Assembly (NCBI GenBank): GCA_019752795.1
Contig: JAIELS010000109.1
Span: 1 to 34,922, forward strand
Length of the DNA: 34,922 bases
Reading direction: 5' to 3'
DNA from: Sphingobacteriaceae bacterium
GTDB taxonomy: Bacteria > Bacteroidota > Bacteroidia > Sphingobacteriales > Sphingobacteriaceae
The translations under genes were made by a program, and so were the position numbers. Every line of letters begins with the position of its first letter. Within the stretch, counting starts at the first letter, position 1. Below the pieces are notes generated by a model. The model ran no database searches and was not told where the DNA came from. It was given only the letters and a program-made list of their open reading frames with translations. Of the stretch, positions 10,355 through 19,431 are shown piece after piece.

Positions 10355-10567
10355 ATGAAGAACTCAGAAATCATAGGGCTTTCAAAAGAAGAACTAGTAG
10401 CTAAGATTGCAGAAGAAAAAGAAAACTTGGTAAAGTTAAAATTTGCTCATACAATTTCGGCTATAGAAAATCCTACCCGTATCACTAAGGTAAGAAAAGA
10501 CATCGCCCGATTAACTACTGAATTGACTAAGGCTAATAAAGCACAGTCTGCAACTGAAACTAAATAA
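10355..10567 (+). CDS. rpmC: 50S ribosomal protein L29
   Basis: 70 aa between rplP and rpsQ; L29-like [31 protein letters not shown]. Confidence 0.95.
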   Translation: MKNSEIIGLSKEELVAKIAEEKENLVKLKFAHTISAIENPTRITKVRKDIARLTTELTKANKAQSATETK

Positions 10568-10580
10568 CTTTAGAGTCGAA

Positions 10581-10835
10581 ATGGAAAGACAATTAAGAAA
10601 AACAAGAACCGGGTTGGTGGTAAGCAATAAGATGGATAAATCTGTTGTTGTAGCGGTTGAGCGTAAAGTGAAACACCCGATTTATGGTAAGTTTGTTAAG
10701 AAAACTACCAAATTTATGGCTCACGACGAAAAGAACGAGTGTGGTATCGGAGATACTGTATTAATTCAAGAAACTCGTCCGCTGAGTAAAAACAAGAACT
10801 GGAGATTAGTACAAATTTTAGAAAGAGCTAAATAA
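10581..10835 (+). CDS. rpsQ: 30S ribosomal protein S17
   Basis: [45 protein letters not shown]. Confidence 0.98.
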   Translation: MERQLRKTRTGLVVSNKMDKSVVVAVERKVKHPIYGKFVKKTTKFMAHDEKNECGIGDTVLIQETRPLSKNKNWRLVQILERAK

Positions 10836-10836
10836 G

Positions 10837-11205
10837 ATGGTACAACAGGAATCACGATTAAACGTAGCCGATAATAGCGGCGCAAAACAAGTACTGGTTA
10901 TCCGTGTACTTGGTGGAACTGGCAAAAGATATGCTTCTATTGGTGACAAAATTGTTGTCACTGTAAAAAGCGCTTTGCCATCTGGTAACATTAAAAAAGG
11001 AACAGTTTCTAAAGCAGTTGTAGTAAGAGTTAAAAAAGAAATCAGACGTAAGGATGGTTCTTATATTCGTTTTGACGACAATGCAGCAGTATTGTTAAAT
11101 GCACAAGATGAGCCACGTGGTACACGTATTTTTGGCCCGGTTGCAAGAGAACTGCGTGAAAAACAATTCATGAAAATTGTATCATTAGCACCGGAGGTAT
11201 TATAA
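10837..11205 (+). CDS. rplN: 50S ribosomal protein L14
   Basis: [27 protein letters not shown]. Confidence 0.99.
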   Translation: MVQQESRLNVADNSGAKQVLVIRVLGGTGKRYASIGDKIVVTVKSALPSGNIKKGTVSKAVVVRVKKEIRRKDGSYIRFDDNAAVLLNAQDEPRGTRIFGPVARELREKQFMKIVSLAPEVL

Positions 11206-11206
11206 T

Positions 11207-11545
11207 ATGAAAAATAAAGTAACACAAGCCAAAGCAAAAATCCGTAAAGGAGATTTAGTAAAGGTTATAGCTGGCGATTCAAAAGGCCAACAAGGTAAAG
11301 TACAAGAAGTACTTGTTGCCAAAAGTAGAGTTGTTGTAGAAGGTATTAACCTTGTATCTAAACATACTAAACCAAATGCTGCTACACCAAATGGTGGTAT
11401 AATTAAAAAAGAAGCTGCTCTTCATATTTCTAACGTACAATTAGTTGATCCAAAATCTGGTAAAACTACTCGTGTTGGTCGTAAATTAAACGCTGACGGG
11501 AAATTAGTTAGAGTTGCTAAAATATCAGGGGAGGAGATCAAATAA
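11207..11545 (+). CDS. rplX: 50S ribosomal protein L24
   Basis: [26 protein letters not shown]. Confidence 0.98.
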   Translation: MKNKVTQAKAKIRKGDLVKVIAGDSKGQQGKVQEVLVAKSRVVVEGINLVSKHTKPNAATPNGGIIKKEAALHISNVQLVDPKSGKTTRVGRKLNADGKLVRVAKISGEEIK

Positions 11546-12111
11546 TGGCATACGTACCAAGATTAAAAAGTAAATACAAAGAGGAAATTGTAGGGGCTCT
11601 TAAAGAGAAGTTCAATTACAAAAGCATTATGCAGGTTCCTAAATTAGAGAAAATTGCCATTAACCAAGGTGTTGGCCGTTATTCTGTAACAGATAAAAAA
11701 GTTATGGATAGCTCTATTTTAGAAATGACGACCATTGCTGGTCAACAAGCGGTAGGTGCAAACTCTAAAAAAGATATCTCAAACTTTAAATTACGTAAAG
11801 GTATGCCAGTTGGTGTAAGAGTAACTTTACGTGATAATAACATGTATGAGTTTTTAGATCGATTAATTTCCGTAGCTTTGCCACGAATTAGAGATTTCAA
11901 AGGTATCAATGATAAAGGATTTGATGGAAGAGGTAACTACACTTTAGGTGTTACTGAACAAATCATTTTCCCAGAGATTAACATCGATAAAATCAACAAG
12001 ATTTTAGGTATGGATATTACATTTGTAACATCTGCTACCACTGATGTTGAAGCATTGGAACTTTTAAAACAATTTGGATTACCATTTAAAAATCAAAAAA
12101 CAGAGCAATAA
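11545..12111 (+). CDS. rplE: 50S ribosomal protein L5
   Basis: [44 protein letters not shown]. Confidence 0.99.
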   Translation: MAYVPRLKSKYKEEIVGALKEKFNYKSIMQVPKLEKIAINQGVGRYSVTDKKVMDSSILEMTTIAGQQAVGANSKKDISNFKLRKGMPVGVRVTLRDNNMYEFLDRLISVALPRIRDFKGINDKGFDGRGNYTLGVTEQIIFPEINIDKINKILGMDITFVTSATTDVEALELLKQFGLPFKNQKTEQ

Positions 12112-12380
12112 TGGCAAAAGAAGGAGTAAAAGCTCGCGAAGTTAAGCGCCAAAAATTGGTTGCTAAATATGCAGACAAACGTGCGGCTTTAAAAGCGGCA
12201 GGTGATTACGAAGGATTAGATAAGTTACCAAAAAACTCATCAGCAGTACGTTTACACAACCGTTGTAAATTAACTGGTCGTCCTCGTGGATATATGCGTA
12301 CTTTTGGTATCTCAAGGGTAACATTCCGCGAGATGGCTTTAGATGGCAAAATACCAGGCGTTACAAAAGCAAGCTGGTAA
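12111..12380 (+). CDS. rpsN: 30S ribosomal protein S14 (zinc-independent long form)
   Basis: [28 protein letters not shown]; no CxxC...CxxC. Confidence 0.98.
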   Translation: MAKEGVKAREVKRQKLVAKYADKRAALKAAGDYEGLDKLPKNSSAVRLHNRCKLTGRPRGYMRTFGISRVTFREMALDGKIPGVTKASW

Positions 12381-12396
12381 TTACCGAGTTATAAAT

Positions 12397-12427
12397 TTTG
12401 AGTTATAAGTTGTAAGTTGTATTTTTG
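12397..12427 (+). promoter_or_regulatory. Predicted promoter for the rpsH operon
   Basis: TTTG (12397-12400) - N19 - TATTTTTG (12420-12427), same geometry as the rplC promoter. Confidence 0.65.
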
Positions 12428-12448
12428 CAGCCCTTACAACTTATAGCT
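12401..12448 (+). repeat. Inverted repeat overlapping the rpsH promoter (16-bp stem, one wobble)
   Basis: AGTTATAAGTTGTAAG ... CTTACAACTTATAGCT. Confidence 0.7.
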
Positions 12449-12483
12449 TTTTACTATATATAGCTACGAATAGAATTTTAACC

Positions 12484-12526
12484 GATAGCAGGTCCCTAGC
12501 CGGGTGGCAAAGAGGAAACCACTATC
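12484..12526 (+). promoter_or_regulatory. Structured leader upstream of rpsH (candidate r-protein leader)
   Basis: GATAG/CTATC closing stem enclosing CCC/GGG and TGG/CCA helices (short helices, eye-folded). Confidence 0.4.
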
Positions 12527-12540
12527 ACAACTATATCATA

Positions 12541-12939
12541 ATGAATACAGATCCAATCGCAGATTATCTGACACGTGTGAGAAATGCTATCAAGGCTAAT
12601 CACAGAATTGTAGAGATCCCTGCATCTAACCTTAAAAAAGAAATTACAAAAGTTCTTTTTGACAAAGGTTACATCTCAAACTATAAGTTTGAAGACACTA
12701 ATGCTCAAGGCATTATCAAAATTGCTTTAAAATACAACGCAATTACTAAAATCTCGGCAATCCGTACGTTAACACGTATCAGCAAACCAGGTTTAAGACA
12801 ATACGCTGGTGTAGAGAATATGCCAAGAGTATTAAATGGTTTAGGTATCGCAATCTTATCTACTTCTAAAGGTGTAATGACTGATAAAGAAGCAGCCAAA
12901 TTAAACATTGGCGGTGAGGTATTGTGTCACGTTTATTAA
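12541..12939 (+). CDS. rpsH: 30S ribosomal protein S8
   Basis: MNTDPIADYLTRVRNAIKANHRIVEIPAS. Confidence 0.99.
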   Translation: MNTDPIADYLTRVRNAIKANHRIVEIPASNLKKEITKVLFDKGYISNYKFEDTNAQGIIKIALKYNAITKISAIRTLTRISKPGLRQYAGVENMPRVLNGLGIAILSTSKGVMTDKEAAKLNIGGEVLCHVY

Positions 12940-12957
12940 TTAAAGGAGGATAGCACA

Positions 12958-13515
12958 ATGTCAAGAATAGGAAAAAACCCAATTAATATCCCAGCAGGTG
13001 TAACTATTACTGTAGCCAACGATAACGTTGTTACTGTAAAAGGCCCTAAAGGAGAATTAACTCAAGCGGTAGATGCAGATATCATTATCAGTCAAGAAGA
13101 TGGTGTATTAACAGTAAATCGTCCAACTGAACAAAAAAGACACAAAGCCCTTCACGGCTTATACCGTTCTTTAATTAACAATATGGTTGTTGGAGTTACA
13201 GATGGTTATAAAATAGAACAAGAATTAGTAGGTGTGGGTTACCGTGCTACTAACCAAGGTAATACTTTGGATCTAGTTTTAGGTTATTCTCACCATTACG
13301 TATTCCAGTTACCAGCAGAAATTAAAGTTACAACAGTATCTGAAAAAGGACAAACTCCTAAAATCATTTTAGAGAGTATAGATAAACAACTAGTTGGTCA
13401 AGTTGCAGCGAAAATTCGTTCGTTACGTGCTCCAGAGCCTTACAAAGGTAAAGGTATCAAGTTTGTTGGTGAAGTATTAAGAAGAAAAGCAGGTAAATCA
13501 GCTTCTAAAAAATAA
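12958..13515 (+). CDS. rplF: 50S ribosomal protein L6
   Basis: [19 protein letters not shown]...[10 protein letters not shown]. Confidence 0.99.
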   Translation: MSRIGKNPINIPAGVTITVANDNVVTVKGPKGELTQAVDADIIISQEDGVLTVNRPTEQKRHKALHGLYRSLINNMVVGVTDGYKIEQELVGVGYRATNQGNTLDLVLGYSHHYVFQLPAEIKVTTVSEKGQTPKIILESIDKQLVGQVAAKIRSLRAPEPYKGKGIKFVGEVLRRKAGKSASKK

Positions 13516-13520
13516 TTAAA

Positions 13521-13874
13521 ATGGCAGGAAAAAAATTATCTCGTAGAGATCGTATAAAAAAAGGTATCAGAAAAAGACTTACTGGCTCTGAAAACCGTCC
13601 ACGTTTATCAGTTTATAGAAGCAATAAAGGTATTTATGCTCAAATCATCAATGATGTAACTGGTAATACAATAGTTTCAGCATCATCTTTATCTAAAGAT
13701 TTTACTGGTAAAGGAAACAAATCTGATCAGTCAATCGCAGTAGGCAAGTTAATTGCCGAAAAAGCAATTGCAGCTGGAGTAAAAGAAGTTGTTTTCGACA
13801 GAAATGGTTACTTATACCATGGTCGTGTTAAGTCGTTAGCAGAAGGTGCTCGCGAAGCTGGTTTAGTTTTTTAA
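13521..13874 (+). CDS. rplR: 50S ribosomal protein L18
   Basis: [44 protein letters not shown]. Confidence 0.99.
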   Translation: MAGKKLSRRDRIKKGIRKRLTGSENRPRLSVYRSNKGIYAQIINDVTGNTIVSASSLSKDFTGKGNKSDQSIAVGKLIAEKAIAAGVKEVVFDRNGYLYHGRVKSLAEGAREAGLVF

Positions 13875-13892
13875 TCTAAGAAACAGGATAAG

Positions 13893-14411
13893 ATGTCAAC
13901 TATCAATATAAAAAGAGTAAAGACTAGCGAAATCGAATTGAAAGATCGTTTAGTTAGCATACAACGTGTTGCTAAAGTAACCAAAGGTGGACGTACGTTC
14001 AGTTTCTCAGCCATTGTGGTTGTAGGAGATGAGCAAGGTGTTGTTGGTTATGGTTTAGGTAAAGCGAAAGAGGTTACTGAAGCAATTGCAAAGGGAATTG
14101 ATGATGCAAAAAAGAACTTAGTTAAAGTTCCAATTTTACATGGTACAGTTCCTCATGAGCAAATTGGTAAATTCTCTGGAGGTTTTGTATTAATCAAACC
14201 TGCAGCTGTAGGTACCGGTGTAATTGCTGGTGGTGCAATGCGTGCTGTATTAGAGAGTGCTGGTATTCATAACGTATTAGCAAAGTCAAAAGGTTCATCA
14301 AACCCACACAACGTGGTAAAAGCAACAGTAGATGCTTTAACTAAAATGCGTGATGCTTATACAGTAGCTCAGCACCGTGGTGTAGATTTAAATAAAGTTT
14401 TTAACGGATAA
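13893..14411 (+). CDS. rpsE: 30S ribosomal protein S5
   Basis: [31 protein letters not shown]. Confidence 0.99.
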   Translation: MSTINIKRVKTSEIELKDRLVSIQRVAKVTKGGRTFSFSAIVVVGDEQGVVGYGLGKAKEVTEAIAKGIDDAKKNLVKVPILHGTVPHEQIGKFSGGFVLIKPAAVGTGVIAGGAMRAVLESAGIHNVLAKSKGSSNPHNVVKATVDALTKMRDAYTVAQHRGVDLNKVFNG

Positions 14412-14415
14412 TATC

Positions 14416-14595
14416 ATGGCTAAAATTAAAATTACCCAAGTAAAAAGCATTATCGATAGAAGCGAACGCCAAAAAAGAACAATGAAAGCATTAGGTTTAA
14501 CTAAAATGAACCAAAGTGTAGAAGTTGAGGCTAACGCTGCCATTATTGGGATGGTAAGAAAAGTTAATCACTTAGTAGCTATTGAGACTGTTTAA
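14416..14595 (+). CDS. rpmD: 50S ribosomal protein L30 (not in ORF track)
   Basis: Translated by hand: MAKIKITQVKSIIDRSERQKRTMKALGLTKMNQSVEVEANAAIIGMVRKVNHLVAIETV*, 59 aa. Confidence 0.97.
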   Translation: MAKIKITQVKSIIDRSERQKRTMKALGLTKMNQSVEVEANAAIIGMVRKVNHLVAIETV

Positions 14596-14665
14596 GATGA
14601 ATTAGAGAATGATTGAATAAGAGGATGTATTTATACTCAATTGTTCAATCATTTCATCATTTAAA
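14591..14665 (+). repeat. Imperfect inverted repeat between rpmD and rplO
   Basis: GATGA(7-nt bulge)AATGATTGAA ... TTCAATCATTTCATC. Confidence 0.6.
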
Positions 14666-14733
14666 TAACAAACAAATTTATTTATCGTTGTTCCTGATTA
14701 GTGAAAGCGAAGGGCAACACAACAAGTTTAAAA

Positions 14734-15180
14734 ATGAACTTAAGTAATTTAAAACCTGCAAAAGGGTCTGTTAAAAAAGTTAAAAGAATTGGTCGTGGTC
14801 AAGGTTCTGGTCGTGGTGGTACATCCACTCGTGGTCATAAAGGAGCTGGTTCACGTTCTGGTTACAAAAGTAAAATTGGTTTCGAAGGTGGTCAAATGCC
14901 ATTACAACGTCGTGTGCCTAAGGTTGGTTTCAAGCCAATTAACCGTACAGAATATGTTGGTGTAAATTTAGATGTACTTCAAGGTTTAGTTGAAAGATTT
15001 AATTTAACTACTATTGATTTTGCTGCAATTCAAGAACATGGTTTAGCTTCTAAAAATGATCTAGTGAAAATTTTAGGTCGTGGTGAGATTAATGCTAAGG
15101 TAACAGTTACAGCACATGCATTTTCGGGAACTGCTCAAAAAGCAATCGAAGCTGCTGGTGGCTCAATCGTAAAATTGTAA
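14734..15180 (+). CDS. rplO: 50S ribosomal protein L15
   Basis: [46 protein letters not shown] 14734 preferred to GTG 14701. Confidence 0.97.
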   Translation: MNLSNLKPAKGSVKKVKRIGRGQGSGRGGTSTRGHKGAGSRSGYKSKIGFEGGQMPLQRRVPKVGFKPINRTEYVGVNLDVLQGLVERFNLTTIDFAAIQEHGLASKNDLVKILGRGEINAKVTVTAHAFSGTAQKAIEAAGGSIVKL

Positions 15181-15183
15181 TTA

Positions 15184-16518
15184 ATGAAGAAGCTATTTAC
15201 TACTTTCAGTAATATCTGGAAAATACAAGAATTAAAAGAACGTATTTTATTTACGATTATGATTCTTGTTATTTACAGATTCGTTTGTCAAATTGTTCTG
15301 CCGGGTGTAGATCCAACTCAGTTATCTACTGCAGAAAAATCTGGTATTTTAGGTTTGTTAGATATGTTTGCAGGTGGTGCTTTTTCTAAAGTATCGATTG
15401 TAGCTTTAGGTGTAATGCCTTACATTTCTGCATCTATTGTTGTTCAGTTATTGGGCATAGCAGTGCCTTCTTTCCAGAAAATGCAAAAAGAGGGTGAGAG
15501 TGGTAGAAAGAAAATAACTCAGATTACGCGTTACCTAACTGTAGCTATTACAGCTGTGCAAGCAGTAGGGTACGTTAAAACGCAAGTACCAGCAGAAGCT
15601 ATCTTAATTGATCATACTTCATTCTACATATTATCTGGTTTTGTATTAACTTCTGGCACATTATTCGTAATGTGGTTAGGTGAGAAAATAACCGATAAAG
15701 GTATTGGTAATGGTACATCGCTAATTATTATGGTGGGTATTATTGCACGTTTACCAATGGCTATTGATCAAGAAGTTCGTTCAGTATTTACTGGTAACGA
15801 TGGTGGTTTAATTAGACTGGTTTTAGAAATTGTAGCTTTATATGGTGTAGTTATGTTTACTATTCTTATTGTACAAGGTGTACGTAAAGTGCCTGTGCAA
15901 TACGCAAAAAGAATAGTTGGCAATAAACAAGTAGGAGGTGTTAGACAATATATTCCTCTAAAAGTTAATGCTGCTGGGGTAATGCCAATTATTTTTGCTC
16001 AAGCTTTAATGTTTGTTCCAAATGCAATTATTGGTTTATTTCCTAAATTAACCGATAGTTGGTTGCACCAATATTCTGATATCACTTCTGTAACCTATAG
16101 TGCTACATTTGCATTTTTAATTATTGCATTTACTTTTTTCTATACAGCAATTACTGTTAATCCAACTCAAATGTCGGATGATATGAAGAAAAATGGTGGA
16201 TTTATACCGGGTATTAAGCCAGGTGTAGCTACTTCATCATTTATTGATGATGTGATTTCTAAGATTACTTTTCCAGGATCGTTGTTCTTAGCACTTATCG
16301 CTATTTTACCTTCATTTGCAGTTAAACTAGGAATTCAACAAGAGTTTGCTCACTTTTTTGGTGGTACCTCATTGTTAATTTTAGTAGGTGTGGTATTAGA
16401 TACTTTGCAACAAATAGAAAGTTATTTGTTAATGCGTCACTATGATGGTTTAATGAAAACTGGTAGAGTAACTGGTCGTACAGGAATTCCTGCGGCTGGA
16501 TCTGGTGCAGCATTGTAA
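15184..16518 (+). CDS. secY: Preprotein translocase subunit SecY
   Basis: 444 aa, 10 TM-like; GIGNGTSLIIMVGI; QYAKRIVG; ADDMKKNGGFIPGIKPG-like motif. Confidence 0.99.
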   Translation: MKKLFTTFSNIWKIQELKERILFTIMILVIYRFVCQIVLPGVDPTQLSTAEKSGILGLLDMFAGGAFSKVSIVALGVMPYISASIVVQLLGIAVPSFQKMQKEGESGRKKITQITRYLTVAITAVQAVGYVKTQVPAEAILIDHTSFYILSGFVLTSGTLFVMWLGEKITDKGIGNGTSLIIMVGIIARLPMAIDQEVRSVFTGNDGGLIRLVLEIVALYGVVMFTILIVQGVRKVPVQYAKRIVGNKQVGGVRQYIPLKVNAAGVMPIIFAQALMFVPNAIIGLFPKLTDSWLHQYSDITSVTYSATFAFLIIAFTFFYTAITVNPTQMSDDMKKNGGFIPGIKPGVATSSFIDDVISKITFPGSLFLALIAILPSFAVKLGIQQEFAHFFGGTSLLILVGVVLDTLQQIESYLLMRHYDGLMKTGRVTGRTGIPAAGSGAAL

Positions 16519-16527
16519 AAAATAAAC

Positions 16528-17313
16528 ATGTCTAAAATTTATTATAAATCTCCGGAGGAGATCGAATTAATAAGAGAAAGTTCTTTACTTGTTTCAAAAA
16601 CCCTGGCAGAAGTGGCTAAAGTCATCAAGCCGGGTATTACAACTCTTTCATTAGATAAATTAGCATATGAATTTATAAAGGATAATGGAGCAATTCCAGC
16701 CTTTTTAAATTATGGAGGTTTTCCATATTCTTTATGCATATCTCCTAATGATCAAGTGGTACATGGTTTTCCTAGTGAATACGTAATCAAAGAAGGAGAT
16801 TTAATCTCGGTTGATTGCGGTGTAATCAAAAATAATTTCTTCGGAGATTCTGCTTACACATTTTCTATTGGAGAGGTTGATGCCGAAAGACAAAAACTAA
16901 CCAAAGTAACACAAGAGTGTTTAAATTTTGCGATAGACAAAGCTGTTGTCGGTATGCGAGTTGGAGATATAGCTTTTGCTGTACAACAACATGCAGAATT
17001 AAATGGTTTTGGCGTAGTAAGAGAGTTAGTGGGACATGGTGTTGGAGTTCAGCTACATGAGAAACCTGAAGTGCCAAATTATGGTAAACGAGGAACTGGA
17101 GCTAAGTTGGAAGAAGGAATGGTGATTGCCATTGAGCCAATGATTAATGCAGGAACTGCTGCAGTAAAATTTTGGTCTGATGGATGGACAGTTACCACTA
17201 AAGACAACAAACCTTCAGCACATTTTGAACATACGGTTGCAATCAAAAAGGGGAAAGCAGATGTTTTATCGACCTTTTCACTAATTGAAGAAGTTTTAAA
17301 AGAAAAAAAGTAA
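16528..17313 (+). CDS. map: Type I methionyl aminopeptidase
   Basis: NDQVVHGFPS, SVDCG, GDSAYTF, GHGVGVQLHEKPEVPNYG, IEPM. Confidence 0.98.
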   Translation: MSKIYYKSPEEIELIRESSLLVSKTLAEVAKVIKPGITTLSLDKLAYEFIKDNGAIPAFLNYGGFPYSLCISPNDQVVHGFPSEYVIKEGDLISVDCGVIKNNFFGDSAYTFSIGEVDAERQKLTKVTQECLNFAIDKAVVGMRVGDIAFAVQQHAELNGFGVVRELVGHGVGVQLHEKPEVPNYGKRGTGAKLEEGMVIAIEPMINAGTAAVKFWSDGWTVTTKDNKPSAHFEHTVAIKKGKADVLSTFSLIEEVLKEKK

Positions 17314-17332
17314 AAAATTGAAAATTTTTATT

Positions 17333-17340
17333 TAATTTTG
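17333..17340 (+). promoter_or_regulatory. Candidate -7 box upstream of infA
   Basis: TAATTTTG, 44 nt before the infA ATG; no well-spaced -33 TTTG. Confidence 0.35.
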
Positions 17341-17384
17341 CAACCCTAATTAATAGCAGTTAATTAAGTAAAAATCAATATAAT

Positions 17385-17603
17385 ATGGCTAAACAAGCCT
17401 CGATTGAACAAGACGGAGTAATAAGGGAAGCGTTATCTAATGCTATGTTTCGAGTTGAACTTGAGAATGGACATGAGATAATCGCCCACATTTCAGGAAA
17501 GATGAGGATGCACTACATCAAAATTCTTCCTGGAGATAAAGTTAAATTAGAGATGTCGCCTTACGATTTATCAAAAGGCAGGATTACTTATAGATATAAA
17601 TAA
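17385..17603 (+). CDS. infA: Translation initiation factor IF-1
   Basis: 72 aa; [43 protein letters not shown]. Confidence 0.99.
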   Translation: MAKQASIEQDGVIREALSNAMFRVELENGHEIIAHISGKMRMHYIKILPGDKVKLEMSPYDLSKGRITYRYK

Positions 17604-17604
17604 A

Positions 17605-17721
17605 ATGAAAGTTAGGTCATCAATTAAAAAACGTAGCGCTGATTGTAAGATTATTCGCCGTAAAGGTAAACTTTACATCATAAACAAGAAAAATCCGAAG
17701 TATAAGCAACGTCAGGGATAA
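17605..17721 (+). CDS. rpmJ: 50S ribosomal protein L36 (not in ORF track)
   Basis: Translated by hand: [38 protein letters not shown], 38 aa. Confidence 0.97.
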   Translation: MKVRSSIKKRSADCKIIRRKGKLYIINKKNPKYKQRQG

Positions 17722-17731
17722 TTAAACATTG

Positions 17732-17771
17732 GAACGAACTCGTACAACGGTGGCCCGCCGTTCGGTCGTTC
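17732..17771 (+). promoter_or_regulatory. Nested hairpin upstream of rpsM (candidate r-protein leader)
   Basis: GAACGA[actcgtac AACGG tggcccg CCGTT cgg]TCGTTC. Confidence 0.55.
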
Positions 17772-17793
17772 ATATTAACAATAACATACAAAT

Positions 17794-18171
17794 ATGGCAA
17801 GGATTTCAGGTATTGATTTACCAAGAAACAAAAGAGGTGAAATTGGACTAACTTACATTTTTGGTGTAGGTAGAAAGACTGCTCAGAACATTTTAACTGA
17901 AGCAGGTATCGATTTCAACAAGAAAGTACAAGATTGGTCTGATGATGAGTTATCTGCTATCCGTACAATCATTAACGACGGAATTAAAGTAGAAGGTGCT
18001 TTACGTTCTGAGGTTCAGTTAAACATTAAACGTTTAATGGATATTGGTTGTTACCGTGGCTTACGTCATAGAAAAGGTTTACCTGTTCGTGGTCAACGTA
18101 CTAAAAATAATTCTCGTACTCGTAAAGGAAAGAGAAAAACAGTTGCTAACAAGAAAAAAGCTACTAAGTAA
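17794..18171 (+). CDS. rpsM: 30S ribosomal protein S13
   Basis: [30 protein letters not shown]. Confidence 0.99.
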   Translation: MARISGIDLPRNKRGEIGLTYIFGVGRKTAQNILTEAGIDFNKKVQDWSDDELSAIRTIINDGIKVEGALRSEVQLNIKRLMDIGCYRGLRHRKGLPVRGQRTKNNSRTRKGKRKTVANKKKATK

Positions 18172-18179
18172 TAAATGAT

Positions 18180-18207
18180 AAGCAATCCCGTATTACGGGA
18201 TTTGCTT
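18180..18207 (+). promoter_or_regulatory. Strong hairpin between rpsM and rpsK
   Basis: AAGCAATCCCGT att ACGGGATTTGCTT: 12 bp with one bulged T; no T-run follows. Confidence 0.65.
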
Positions 18208-18287
18208 GGATTAAAATAAATTAAAATGGTTAATGGGTCCGGATTAGTAATAATCTAATAATTCATTAATTTAATAATTAAAGCAAA

Positions 18288-18677
18288 ATGGCTAAAAGTA
18301 AAAAAGTTACCAAAAAACGTATTGTTGTTATTGAGTCTGTTGGTCAGGCGCATATCAATGCTACGTTCAACAACATCATCGTTACTTTAACAAACAACAA
18401 CGGTCAAACTATTTCATGGTCGTCTGCAGGTAAAATGGGTTTCAAGGGTTCTAAAAAGAACACTCCATACGCTGCTGGCCAAGCTGCATCTGATTGCGGT
18501 AAAGTAGCATTTGATTTGGGTTTACGTAAAGTAGAGGTATTTGTTAAAGGTCCAGGTTCAGGCCGTGAGTCTGCAATCAGAACTTTGCAAGTAGCTGGTA
18601 TCGAGGTAATGTCTATTAAAGATATTACACCGCTTCCACACAATGGATGTCGTCCTCCTAAAAAGAGAAGAGTTTAA
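18288..18677 (+). CDS. rpsK: 30S ribosomal protein S11
   Basis: [46 protein letters not shown]. Confidence 0.99.
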   Translation: MAKSKKVTKKRIVVIESVGQAHINATFNNIIVTLTNNNGQTISWSSAGKMGFKGSKKNTPYAAGQAASDCGKVAFDLGLRKVEVFVKGPGSGRESAIRTLQVAGIEVMSIKDITPLPHNGCRPPKKRRV

Positions 18678-18686
18678 TTAATCATT

Positions 18687-18733
18687 TTTTAAAGCTAAGA
18701 GTCGGCAATTTAAGGTTGTTCGATACTTTAAAA
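18687..18733 (+). promoter_or_regulatory. Stem-loop between rpsK and rpsD
   Basis: TTTTAAAG (18687-18694) / CTTTAAAA (18726-18733), inner GGCAA/TTGTT helix with wobbles. Confidence 0.4.
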
Positions 18734-18746
18734 TTAAAATCAAAAC

Positions 18747-19355
18747 ATGGCAAGATATACAGGACCGAAGTCCAAAATCGCCCGTAAGTTCAGAGAACCA
18801 ATTTTTGGTCCTGACAAAGTATTAGACAGAAAAAACTATCCTCCAGGCCAACATGGCGCTTCAAAAAGAAGAGGAAAACAATCTGAGTACTCAGTACAGT
18901 TAATGGAAAAACAAAAAGTAAAATACACTTATGGTGTGTTAGAAAAACAATTCCGTAACTTGTTTACAAAAGCTTCAGCTCGTGGTGGTATCACAGGTGA
19001 TAACTTATTACAATTATTAGAAGCACGCTTAGATAATACAGTATATAGATTAGGTATTGCTCCAACTCGTTCAGGTGCACGTCAATTGGTTAGCCACAAA
19101 CACGTAACTGTTAACGGTGAAGTAGTTAATATTCCATCATATCAATTAAGAGCTGGTGATGTTATCGCTGTACGTGATAAATCGAAATCTTTAGAAGCAA
19201 TCACTAATTCAGTGGCTGGAAGAATGATCAATAAATTTAATTGGTTAGATTGGAACGCAAGTGAATTAACAGGTAAGTTTTTAGCTTATCCACAACGTGA
19301 TGAGATTCCAGAAAACATTAAAGAGAACCTTATAGTAGAGTTATACTCTAAGTAA
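18747..19355 (+). CDS. rpsD: 30S ribosomal protein S4
   Basis: [27 protein letters not shown]4 domain [31 protein letters not shown]. Confidence 0.99.
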   Translation: MARYTGPKSKIARKFREPIFGPDKVLDRKNYPPGQHGASKRRGKQSEYSVQLMEKQKVKYTYGVLEKQFRNLFTKASARGGITGDNLLQLLEARLDNTVYRLGIAPTRSGARQLVSHKHVTVNGEVVNIPSYQLRAGDVIAVRDKSKSLEAITNSVAGRMINKFNWLDWNASELTGKFLAYPQRDEIPENIKENLIVELYSK

Positions 19356-19362
19356 TCATATT

Positions 19363-19392
19363 AGTTAAAGCCTTTATGGCTTTAACTTTTTT
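19363..19392 (+). terminator. Intrinsic terminator/attenuator between rpsD and rpoA
   Basis: AGTTAAAGCC tttat GGCTTTAACT (10-bp perfect stem) followed by T-tract. Confidence 0.8.
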
Positions 19393-19431
19393 CCGTTACA
19401 CAACATTAATAACGATCTAAAAACATTATAA

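Noticed and set aside
14701-14733. GTG start for rplO giving a longer protein
   Set aside because: Extra residues [11 protein letters not shown] precede the conserved L15 N-terminus [14 protein letters not shown] 14734 is better
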